From: Candidatus Iainarchaeum sp.
GTDB lineage: Archaea > Iainarchaeota > Iainarchaeia > Iainarchaeales > GCA-2688035
Direction of reading: 5' to 3'
DNA: 7,570 bases
NCBI GenBank assembly: GCA_017609945.1
Contig: JAFCCZ010000048.1
Coordinates: 1 to 7,570 of the forward strand
The translations under genes were made by a program, and so were the position numbers. The stretch's first letter is position 1, and each line of letters opens with the position of its first letter. The notes beneath the pieces are model-generated. The model made no database searches. It was not told the origin of the DNA and saw only the letters and a program-made list of their open reading frames with translations. Shown here one piece after another: positions 1 through 5,564 of this stretch.

Positions 1-253
1 GGGTCATTTCCTGCATTTCTGCTTCTTCAACCTGGTCCAGTTCGTTGAGTTCCTTTGTAAGGTCCTCAACTGCCTTATCATCCTTTTCAGGAACGGTAAA
101 AGCCGCCTTTATTACCTCAACCCCAAAACCAATGGGTTCGCGCTTTGCGTCCCTGAACTCGCCGCTTTTAACACCTTTTACCGCTTCAATGGTTTCGTCA
201 AGCTTTTCCATTTCAACGGGCTTTATTTTGTAAATAAGAAGCGTTTTTCCCAT
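1..253 (-). CDS. ef1b: Translation elongation factor aEF-1beta (3' end outside window)
   Basis: This is the archaeal guanine nucleotide exchange factor for aEF-1alpha, a cytosolic protein of about 90 residues with a single alpha/beta domain. The 84 visible residues begin MGKTLLIYKIKPVE and contain the family segments EPIGFGVEVIKAAFTVPEKD and an acidic end (VEEAEMQEMT). Family proteins are about 88-92 residues, so only a few codons should be missing beyond position 1. I chose ATG at 253 because a Shine-Dalgarno-like GGTGA lies about 5 bases upstream; an in-frame GTG at 262 is part of that same site. The gene follows the zinc-ribbon gene by 28 bases and is presumably cotranscribed with it. The family call is by recognised sequence pattern. 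Confidence 0.9.
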   Translation of the reverse strand, partial: MGKTLLIYKIKPVEMEKLDETIEAVKGVKSGEFRDAKREPIGFGVEVIKAAFTVPEKDDKAVEDLTKELNELDQVEEAEMQEMT

Positions 254-281
254 TTCGTTCACCAAAACAATTTTTCCCTGC

Positions 282-437
282 TTACGGTCCCACAAAGCCG
301 CATTCCTTGCAGTCATAGTTCTTTGCGTTCTTTCTGCAGGCCAAGCACCTGACTATCCTTGACTTGCCGCACTTTGGGCATTTGAACTCTACAAAGTCCT
401 GCGTGACTTCCTTGTTGCACGTACTACAAACTTTCAT
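282..437 (-). CDS. Zinc-ribbon microprotein (COG2888/DUF1610-like, HVO_2753 type)
   Basis: A 51-residue protein starting MKVCSTCNKE and ending CGFVGP. It carries four CxxC pairs (C4/C7, C20/C23, C31/C34, C43/C46), enough for two zinc-binding sites, in a basic background that suggests RNA or ribosome contact. This matches the archaeal predicted zinc-ribbon RNA-binding protein family with a proposed role in translation; the Haloferax member HVO_2753 is the best-studied example I know of. The ATG at 437 has a GTGGTG ribosome-binding site just upstream and the stop is TAA. It sits immediately ahead of aEF-1beta, a linkage common in archaea, so the two probably form one operon. The exact biochemical role is not known to me. 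Confidence 0.9.
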   Translation of the reverse strand: MKVCSTCNKEVTQDFVEFKCPKCGKSRIVRCLACRKNAKNYDCKECGFVGP

Positions 438-457
438 TTACACCACTAAGATCCTTT

Positions 458-492
458 TTATTTAAATAAGTAGCTTAATTAATTCTATAACA
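458..492 (-). promoter_or_regulatory. Divergent promoter region for zinc-ribbon/aEF-1beta operon and tRNA-Arg
   Basis: The 84-base gap between the zinc-ribbon start (437) and the tRNA (522) is AT-rich. On the minus strand TTATTTAAA (469-461) resembles an archaeal box A and would place transcription start near 439, giving almost no leader; a second candidate is TTATAGAA near 490-483, giving a leader of about 22 bases that would include the ribosome-binding site. On the plus strand CTATAA (485-490) would give a start about 10 bases before the tRNA. These are pattern readings only, without transcript data. Confidence 0.4.
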
Positions 493-521
493 CAACAATT
501 ATAAACATTGCAGCGGAATTT

Positions 522-593
522 GGGCCCGTAGGCTAATGGATAAACCCGGCGGCTTCGGACCGTCTGTTGGGGGTTCGAGTCCCTCCGGGCCCG
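522..593 (+). tRNA. tRNA-Arg (anticodon UCG)
   Basis: A full cloverleaf can be folded. The acceptor stem GGGCCCG (522-528) pairs perfectly with CGGGCCC (586-592), with G593 as discriminator. The D arm is GGCT / AACC (531-534, 543-546), with one C-A mismatch and the G18-G19 pair at 538-539. The anticodon stem is GGCGG / CCGTC (548-552, 560-564) with loop CTTCGGA, so the anticodon is TCG at 555-557, reading CGA (and possibly other CGN) arginine codons. The T arm is GGGGG-TTCGAGT-CCCTC (569-585). There is no intron and no encoded CCA, so the mature end depends on CCA-adding enzyme, whose gene lies 850 bases away. The D-stem mismatch is a small oddity but the rest is canonical. Confidence 0.96.
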
Positions 594-640
594 AACTTTT
601 TCGGAGCACTCGCAACTTCGTTGCTCGCTTCCAAAAAGTT
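594..640 (+). repeat. Imperfect hairpin directly after tRNA-Arg
   Basis: AACTTTTT (594-601) is the exact inverse of AAAAAGTT (633-640). The arms continue as GGAGC (603-607) against GCTTCC (627-632) with small bulges, and an inner perfect stem GCAAC (612-616) / GTTGC (620-624) closes a three-base loop. The structure starts one base after the tRNA discriminator. It could be a transcription-termination or 3'-processing element for the tRNA, or a copy of a dispersed palindromic repeat. The left arm also supplies a five-T tract, compatible with archaeal termination. Confidence 0.6.
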
Positions 641-654
641 CGCAAAAAGGCGAA
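639..654 (+). promoter_or_regulatory. Small hairpin covering the ribosome-binding site of the GNAT gene
   Basis: TTCGC (639-643) can pair with GCGAA (650-654) around a six-base loop. The AAGG at 647-650 that serves as the likely ribosome-binding site for the ATG at 659 lies in the loop and at the stem edge. This could modulate translation, but a five-pair stem is short and may be chance. Confidence 0.3.
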
Positions 655-658
655 TGAA

Positions 659-1231
659 ATGAAACCAGGGCAAATTGTTGACGAATTCACCGTCAAGAAG
701 GGCGGAGAGAAGCTGCGCGTTGTTTTTCGCGTTCCAAAAGCAGGAGATGCGAGGGCAATGGTTAAGATGGTTAACAGCGTCCGCGACGAGGCCCAGTATC
801 TTGGGATGTGGCACCATGAAACCGTTAAGAGCGAGCGCAAATACCTCAGCGCTAGATTGCAGGATCTGAGGAAAGACAGGGGAGTTTTCCTTCTTGTTGA
901 AGTGCACGGCCAGCTTGTTGGGAATTCGGTAATCAGGCCACTTGAGCGCGATTCCTCAAAGCACATTGGAACATTTGGAATAATGTTGAAAGAGGAGTTC
1001 ACAGGTATTGGAATTGGGACAAGGTTAGCGCGAAAAACACTTTCTCTCGCAAAAAAAGAAACGCGCTTTAAACTGATTCAATCCAACTTTGTTTCAAAGA
1101 ACAAAAGAAGTTACAGACTGCACAAAAAGCTTGGCTTCAAGCGATATGGAAAATTCCCTAATAGCAACAGGTCAAAAGATGGAACCTATTATGACAAAAT
1201 CTACGTCTTCAAGGAAATCAAGAAGATCTAG
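659..1231 (+). CDS. GNAT-family N-acetyltransferase (RimI/RimJ-like)
   Basis: A 190-residue protein likely to transfer an acetyl group from acetyl-CoA to a protein N-terminus, amine or small molecule; the substrate cannot be told from sequence. The core GNAT motifs are visible: motif A strand and pyrophosphate loop FGIMLKEEFTGIGIGTRLA (residues about 106-124, with the GIGIG turn) and motif B NKRSYRLHKKLGF (148-160), followed by a last strand YYDKIYVFKEI. The reading frame stays open upstream into the tRNA gene, so the start was set at ATG 659, where AAGG lies 8 bases upstream; an ATG at 654 is in another frame. The stop is TAG. It is transcribed in the same direction as the tRNA and may share its promoter. 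Length is typical for a single-domain GNAT enzyme. Confidence 0.85.
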   Translation: MKPGQIVDEFTVKKGGEKLRVVFRVPKAGDARAMVKMVNSVRDEAQYLGMWHHETVKSERKYLSARLQDLRKDRGVFLLVEVHGQLVGNSVIRPLERDSSKHIGTFGIMLKEEFTGIGIGTRLARKTLSLAKKETRFKLIQSNFVSKNKRSYRLHKKLGFKRYGKFPNSNRSKDGTYYDKIYVFKEIKKI

Positions 1232-1245
1232 CGCGATTCTAAAAA

Positions 1246-1444
1246 CTATGTGTGCCATTTCTTTCTCTTAATCAGTTTCAATATCGCAGCCAGACGATCG
1301 CGTTCAGCCTTAGTAAGCTCTGCGTGTTTTGCACGCAATCTGTTTCGTTCCCCTCTCGCTGTGCTTGCTACTAGTTGGCATACAGGTGTTAATTGGGCAC
1401 GGACGGTTACGTTAATTCTCTTTGGATCCCTTTTTTTGGCTGCC
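1246..1444 (-). other. Gap after cca with a doubtful small basic reading frame
   Basis: This convergent gap between the GNAT gene and cca contains a minus-strand frame open through the whole gap and into the 3' end of cca, ending at TAG 1246-1248. Its translation ends LTKAERDRLAAILKLIKRKK plus WHT, an amphipathic basic helix. There is no ATG inside the gap; the only usable start I see is TTG at 1338, giving 30 residues, with a poorly placed GAGAGGGG upstream. Codon choice (CGA, CGT, GTA, TTA) differs from the neighbours. It may be a remnant of another gene or chance. No terminator is obvious. Confidence 0.2.
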
Positions 1445-2692
1445 TCAAAGAAACTCCTCTTCGCCCTTAAGGTAGGTGGTGAGGAATTCGGCAAACTCCC
1501 TGTTTTTCTTGAACAGTTCAACCAGGTTGCTTTCCTGCAGTATTCTGCATTTCTTGTTAAGCGCCTTTCTCATGTAATCTTTTTCAACGCGCTTTTCTTT
1601 TTTCAAAAAGCTTTGCAAAAACTTTTCAATCCTTGTATATTTCCTTGGCACTTCAATTACCCATCGTCCCTTTTCAATGCGGGGCCCTGCAATAAGCTTT
1701 GTGTGCTTTCCAAGAAACGCTTTGCTGTTCTTTTCATCTGTTACAAATGGCCCGGTATTTTTTGTGCTCTTTTGCAAAACCCTGTTCTCAACCTCAAGAA
1801 CAATTACTATGTCTTTTTTCTCGTCTGTCCAGGCCTCGCTTCTCAAAACGTTGAACTCGTTCATCCGCAGCTGGGTTTCAATCTTCCGCGCAAGCCTTTG
1901 AATCTGCCCCCAAATGATATCGGATAAAGCCCCTTTTGGATATCCCAGCCTTACCGCCACAAGCTCTTTCTTTTCAAGCATCTTCCCGAGTTTTGCAATG
2001 CTCCAGGGCTTTTCCTTTTTCCCAAAAAAGAACTTTTCACTCGGCTTTTTCAGGAACGCTCTTGCCGCGGCAACAATCCGCGAGAACTGGTTTAGGGAGA
2101 GTGCGGCTGCCACATTCCTTTTCCTGTCAACCGGGTCAATTACTATCAGTGCCGCTCCCTTGAATTTTTTTCTTGCCTCGCGTTCCCTCAAATGCCCTTC
2201 AATGTCAATTACTTCCCCCTGCCTCCACTTTGAAACAGCTTTCAGCACGTTCAGGAAGCTGCCGTACTCCAAAACAAGCAGTTCAACCACGTATCCTGGA
2301 ACAGAGCTTGCCCTTATGTCCGCACCGTATGCCTTAATCCCCTTGAGAAACTGCTTCAGCAGTCTTGCTTCCCCCCTGTGCTTTGCCTTAAGCTTTTCCT
2401 GCAAAAACTTGTTGTGGAATGGGCTTCTGTCAACCGCGCTCTGCAACAACTCTGCTGCCACCACCCTGTAGCTTGGAACAATTTCCACGTCAAATCCGTC
2501 AATCTTTCCGCGAATGTAGGGGTGCTCTGAAAAGGCTTTCTCCCATTGCTTGCCCCTAAAAACCTTTTTGCCAATTCTCAGTCCCTCTTTTTCAAACTCT
2601 TCCCTGCTCATTTTTTCCGGGAACAGCACAAAAATGTCCAGATCGTTGTCTCCTCGCAGGTGCGTGTCCCGTGCATTGCTCCCGCAAAGCAT
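1445..2692 (-). CDS. cca: Archaeal CCA-adding enzyme (tRNA nucleotidyltransferase, class I)
   Basis: This enzyme adds or repairs the 3' CCA of tRNAs from CTP and ATP without a template. The polymerase-beta-type head is clear: GSNARDTHLRGDNDLDIFVLFP carries the GS motif and the metal-binding DxD (D17 and D19 counted from the ATG at 2692), and DGFDVEIVPSY holds the third acidic position. Family segments follow: SAVDRSPFHNKFL, EARLLKQFLKGIKAYGA, VPGYVVELLVLEYGSF and VIDPVDRKRNVAAALS, then the archaeal tail domain, ending EEEFL at TGA. The uninterrupted frame is 415 residues; the family runs about 430-460. The ATG at 2692 sits directly before the catalytic GS loop and has no close ribosome-binding site, so it is a poor natural start. 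The expected N-terminal helix and first strand are encoded upstream in the same frame (ATG at 2830) but are cut by TAG at 2741-2743. Whether full-length enzyme is made is therefore open. Confidence 0.9.
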   Translation of the reverse strand: MLCGSNARDTHLRGDNDLDIFVLFPEKMSREEFEKEGLRIGKKVFRGKQWEKAFSEHPYIRGKIDGFDVEIVPSYRVVAAELLQSAVDRSPFHNKFLQEKLKAKHRGEARLLKQFLKGIKAYGADIRASSVPGYVVELLVLEYGSFLNVLKAVSKWRQGEVIDIEGHLREREARKKFKGAALIVIDPVDRKRNVAAALSLNQFSRIVAAARAFLKKPSEKFFFGKKEKPWSIAKLGKMLEKKELVAVRLGYPKGALSDIIWGQIQRLARKIETQLRMNEFNVLRSEAWTDEKKDIVIVLEVENRVLQKSTKNTGPFVTDEKNSKAFLGKHTKLIAGPRIEKGRWVIEVPRKYTRIEKFLQSFLKKEKRVEKDYMRKALNKKCRILQESNLVELFKKNREFAEFLTTYLKGEEEFL

Positions 2693-2830
2693 TACGTCAA
2701 CGTGCTTTCCCTCTGTCGCCCGTATCTGCCCAATTATTTTCTAAGCCAGCTTCCCCTGCTTTTCCCTTTCTGCCTTTTCAGGGGTGATTTTTTTCAAAAC
2801 AGATTCAAGCAATTGTTTTTTTGGCGGCAT
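2693..2830 (-). other. In-frame 5' part of cca, interrupted by an amber codon
   Basis: From ATG at 2830 the frame reads MPPKKQLLESVLKKI, continues KAEREKQGKLA, meets TAG at 2741-2743 (codon 30), then KIIGQIRATEGKHVDV and joins the ATG at 2692 exactly in frame (46 codons). This is the charged N-terminal helix and first strand expected just before the GS motif in archaeal CCA enzymes, with normal spacing. No ATG, GTG or TTG lies between the TAG and the ATG at 2692. Possible explanations are a sequencing or assembly error, a recent nonsense mutation, translational readthrough or a reassigned TAG. AAG, CAG or GAG would become TAG by one change. Confidence 0.75.
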
Positions 2831-2849
2831 ACTAGCACTTCATCAGAAC

Positions 2850-2890
2850 TTATTTATATATGTAAACTGTCTTTATATAATTATATAATT
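2850..2890. promoter_or_regulatory. AT-rich divergent promoter of cca (-) and the secretion ATPase (+)
   Basis: On the minus strand TATATAAATA (2860-2851) is a good archaeal box A; its centre is about 26 bases from the ATG at 2830, the spacing expected for a leaderless cca transcript. On the plus strand TTTATATA (2853-2860) would start transcription near 2882 and give a short leader containing GAGGT (2891-2895). A second TATA-like run, TTTATATAATTATATAA (2872-2888), would give a start close to the TTG at 2901. The same bases can therefore serve both directions. Confidence 0.55.
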
Positions 2891-2900
2891 GAGGTCGTGA

Positions 2901-4445
2901 TTGGGCGTGGAGAAGTTGAAGCTAAAGGGGGAACAGCTTGAGTCTCACGGGCGGGTGAAGATTTTCAGCGGCTTTCCGCACAACTTTTACGAGGTTTCAA
3001 AGCCAAAGTATTCTGAGAAGAACGAAAGGGTTTCCAAAACCCTAATTGATGTCATTCTTAGAAACGCCTCTTTGAACCAGCTCCAGTCGGTGTTGCCGAG
3101 TTCGCTTGTGAACGAGTTTAGGAAGAGCGTTGGGCAGCAGATTGATATATGGGGCCTTACCCAGAAACTGCCAAAACCAGAGCAGTTTGACAAAATTGAG
3201 GTAAATCTTTCAAAGATTCTTACGCAGCTTGGGGTTTCAAGGCCAAAGAGCTTTGCGAGGTATGTCCTTAGTAAAAGTATTGGGTATAGGGAGCTCTCTG
3301 AGATGATGGCCGATGAAAACCTTGAAGAGGTGATGATAAACGGCGAGAACAAGAGTGTGTTTGTCTTTCACAAAAAGCACGGCATGTGCAAAACAAGCAT
3401 CGTTTCTGAAGAAAGTGGGTTTGTTTTTGATCTTATAATGAGGATTGCCCAAACGGTTGGCAAGCAGTTCAGTGAATCACACCCCCTGCTTGACGCGCGC
3501 CTGCCTGATGGGAGCAGGGCAAATGCAACGCTTTCCTATGTAACCCCGTTTGGCCACTCCCTTACAATTAGGAAATTCAGCAAGGTACCTCTTTCAATAA
3601 TTCATTTGATTGAGAACAGAACGCTTAGTACCGAGCTTGCGGCCTTTTTGTGGGTAATGGTTGAGGGCCTGAATGTTGAACCAATGAACGCGATAATAAC
3701 CGGCGGTGCCGGAAGCGGCAAAACAACCCTTATGAATGTGCTCAGCGGTTTTATTCCCTTCCACAGCCGTGTTCTGAGCATTGAGGACACCCTTGAGCTT
3801 GACTTGGGCGAGAGGCAGAACTGGATTCAGATGGAGAGCAAGCCAATGCTGAAGGACCTTGCAGCAGTTTCAATGGACGACCTTTTGAAGAATGCACTGA
3901 GGATGCGCCCTGACCGAATTCTTGTCGGTGAGGTGCGCGGTCCAGAGGCCCAAACCCTTTTCGTTGCAATGGATACCGGCCACAGCGGAATTCTTGGTAC
4001 GCTGCACAGCAACACGGCGAGGGAGATGATGCTGCGCCTTAAGAGCAGTCCGATGAACGTTCCTGACGGAATGCTTCCCCTGCTTGACCTTGCCATAGTA
4101 ATGCAGCGCAGCTACAACAAGAAAGATGGCATTACTAGGAGGGTGAAGCAGGTTGCTGAGATTGGCCGAATGGATGAAAAGGTTTTGCAGAGCAACATAT
4201 TTGAGTTTAACAGGAAAAGAGACATTATTGAGAAAACAAATGTTCCAAGCAGGGCTGTGGAAATTTTGGCTGAGAGAGCGGGCCTCACCAAGAACGAGCT
4301 TAAGAGGGAAATGGTTGTAAGGCAAAGGATTTTAGAGTGGCTGTTTGAAATGGGGAAGAACGAGCGCTCCGAGGCCGAGGGCATAATTCAAAAGTACTAT
4401 TTTGACCCTGAAAGCGTTTTGAAGGAAATCACTGAGGTTCCTTAA
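2901..4445 (+). CDS. Type IV pilus/archaellum-type secretion ATPase (VirB11/CpaF/ArlI family)
   Basis: A 514-residue cytoplasmic hexameric motor ATPase of the kind that powers assembly of archaeal type IV pilus-like filaments. Visible motifs in order are LPDGSRAN (201-208), Walker A GGAGSGKT (268-275), the Asp box SIEDTLELDL (293-302), Walker B RILVGEVRG (339-347) and the His box GHSGILGTLHSN (360-371). About 130 N-terminal residues precede a conserved N-domain (from about 131, ELSEMMADENLEEVMING), and the C-terminus is a helical tail ending in TEVP. The start is TTG at 2901 with GAGGT 5 bases upstream; GTG at 2907 is an alternative. No ArlJ/TadC-type membrane platform or pilin is adjacent, so the filament it serves is not identified. 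Its last 17 bases overlap the convergent thpR gene. Confidence 0.92.
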   Translation: MGVEKLKLKGEQLESHGRVKIFSGFPHNFYEVSKPKYSEKNERVSKTLIDVILRNASLNQLQSVLPSSLVNEFRKSVGQQIDIWGLTQKLPKPEQFDKIEVNLSKILTQLGVSRPKSFARYVLSKSIGYRELSEMMADENLEEVMINGENKSVFVFHKKHGMCKTSIVSEESGFVFDLIMRIAQTVGKQFSESHPLLDARLPDGSRANATLSYVTPFGHSLTIRKFSKVPLSIIHLIENRTLSTELAAFLWVMVEGLNVEPMNAIITGGAGSGKTTLMNVLSGFIPFHSRVLSIEDTLELDLGERQNWIQMESKPMLKDLAAVSMDDLLKNALRMRPDRILVGEVRGPEAQTLFVAMDTGHSGILGTLHSNTAREMMLRLKSSPMNVPDGMLPLLDLAIVMQRSYNKKDGITRRVKQVAEIGRMDEKVLQSNIFEFNRKRDIIEKTNVPSRAVEILAERAGLTKNELKREMVVRQRILEWLFEMGKNERSEAEGIIQKYYFDPESVLKEITEVP

Positions 4446-4974
4446 ACTCTGTTGAGAAAACCCTACTATATTCTGGCCCGGACTTGTGCAGAACGGATTC
4501 CATTAGATCAATCCCCTTAATTGCAATTTTTGCTGAGAATTTTTTTGCCCGCATCCCTTCAATTAGCTCGTCTGTTTCCTTTGCCTGGCTTCCCTTGTTT
4601 CTTGCAAGCGTTACGTGTGCGTGAAACCGTTCCTCTCTCAATCCAATTGCCGAGCAGAGCTTTTTGCTCAAAAGATTAATCTCGTCTGTTCCCTTTCCAA
4701 CCCCAATCCAAAGAACTTTGTTCTTGAAGTGTCCTATCCCGGAAAGCTCTGCCTCAAATCCCGCAAATTCTTCAAGGCATTCAATTTCCTTGCGCAGTTC
4801 GTTTATTTTTTCTTTGGGGAGGTGCCCAAGAAACCTCATTGTTATGTGCAAATTTTCCTCTTTCACCTTTCGCCATTTGTCTCTGAGCAGCATTTCAAAA
4901 AAGGCCCCTGAAATTTCCCGCTTTACCTCTTTTGGAAGCTTTATTGCGAAGAAAAGCCTTTTGACCTGGTTCAT
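4429..4974 (-). CDS. thpR: RNA 2',3'-cyclic phosphodiesterase (2H family, 'LigT/2'-5' RNA ligase')
   Basis: A 181-residue 2H phosphoesterase. Members hydrolyse 2',3'-cyclic phosphate RNA ends to 2'-phosphates and can in vitro join tRNA halves through 2'-5' bonds. Both catalytic HxT motifs are present: LHITMRFLG (H43, T45) and HAHVTLAR (H120, T122), in a protein of normal family length beginning MNQVKRLFFAIKLP. I chose ATG at 4974 over the upstream TTG at 4992 because it overlaps the TGA of taw3 as ATGA, indicating translational coupling, and because family proteins begin close to RLFFAI. The 3' end overlaps the ATPase gene on the other strand by 17 bases. It is the last gene of the minus-strand cluster with taw3 and the phosphoesterase. 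Confidence 0.93.
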   Translation of the reverse strand: MNQVKRLFFAIKLPKEVKREISGAFFEMLLRDKWRKVKEENLHITMRFLGHLPKEKINELRKEIECLEEFAGFEAELSGIGHFKNKVLWIGVGKGTDEINLLSKKLCSAIGLREERFHAHVTLARNKGSQAKETDELIEGMRAKKFSAKIAIKGIDLMESVLHKSGPEYSRVFSTEFKEPQ

Positions 4975-5564
4975 TTGAGTTCTCCCCGGCAAACCTTTTC
5001 AAACAGCCTGAGCCTCTCATAATTTTCCACAAGCTTCTCGTTCGCCTGCTTTACTATAAAGGACAAGTAACCTTTCTCAACAAGGACCGTGCCTTCATTC
5101 TTGATCGGAAGCGACATGGTGTGCGTTCCCTGAAGTTCCACAAGGAATTTCTCTTGTTTGGCAAGCATTATGCCTCCTCTTTTGATTCCTGCAAGGCGCA
5201 TGCATTTCAGAATTCTTCTCGCGTTCTCAAGGTTATTTGTCCCAATGTGCAGTATGAATGGGTCAAGCTTGAACCAGAGCTCTTTCTCACGTGCTTTCTC
5301 CCCCAGCCCTTCAACAACCTCTTTCAGCGCAACCTTCCTGTGCCATTTCCTGTGAAATGCCTTGGGTTGCTTTTTCCCAATGCTTTTTACGGAAAGCAAT
5401 GCAATTCTTCCCGCACAGCTGCTGCTTGTGAAAAAGTTTTTTGTTGAATTAACAAATCTGCAGAGCTTAATCATTTTTTGGTCTGCCTTCCCCTCTGCTA
5501 TTGCTTCCTCAAGCTGTTCGCTGTTGTGCGCTTTAATCATTTCAAAACGGTTTTTGTTCATCAT
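4971..5564 (-). CDS. taw3: tRNA(Phe) wyosine methyltransferase Taw3/TYW3
   Basis: A 197-residue SAM-dependent methyltransferase of the TYW3 family, which methylates the tricyclic base at position 37 of tRNA-Phe during wyosine/wybutosine formation. Family segments are FFTSSSCAGRI (44-54), LWFKLDPFILHIG (96-108), AGIKRGGIM (125-133) and ELQGTHTMSLPI (143-154). Length is normal. The start is ATG at 5564, which shares a base with the TAA of the upstream phosphoesterase (TAATG); a second ATG at 5561 directly follows, and GAAGGT lies upstream at a distance usable by either. Coupling at both ends suggests one transcript for phosphoesterase, taw3 and thpR. Taw1/Taw2/Trm5 partners of the pathway are not in this window. 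Confidence 0.92.
   Translation of the reverse strand: MMNKNRFEMIKAHNSEQLEEAIAEGKADQKMIKLCRFVNSTKNFFTSSSCAGRIALLSVKSIGKKQPKAFHRKWHRKVALKEVVEGLGEKAREKELWFKLDPFILHIGTNNLENARRILKCMRLAGIKRGGIMLAKQEKFLVELQGTHTMSLPIKNEGTVLVEKGYLSFIVKQANEKLVENYERLRLFEKVCRGELK

Noticed and set aside
536..658. Upstream extension of the GNAT frame through the tRNA gene to ATG 536
   Set aside because: It would translate the tRNA-Arg gene and the hairpin; the family domain begins after 659, where a ribosome-binding site is placed correctly.
1250..1927. Plus-strand 225-residue frame antisense to the cca 3' half, in frame with the GNAT gene beyond its TAG
   Set aside because: It is the complement of a recognisable conserved gene, and its translation is low-complexity Phe/Ser/Leu-rich as expected of a shadow. 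In-frame continuity with GNAT appears to be coincidence.
1914..2471. Plus-strand 185-residue frame antisense to cca
   Set aside because: Serine-rich shadow of cca without ribosome-binding site or recognisable domain.
2835..2847. Possible box C (TGATGA) of a C/D guide RNA upstream of cca on the minus strand
   Set aside because: No box D, C' or D' at suitable distances; the match is explained by chance in the leader/promoter region.
3870..4325. Minus-strand 151-residue frame antisense to the secretion ATPase
   Set aside because: It lies over the Walker B and His box codons of a clear gene; no family features of its own.
4975..4992. TTG at 4992 as the start of thpR
   Set aside because: It adds six residues not expected in the family, while ATG 4974 forms an ATGA coupling with taw3.
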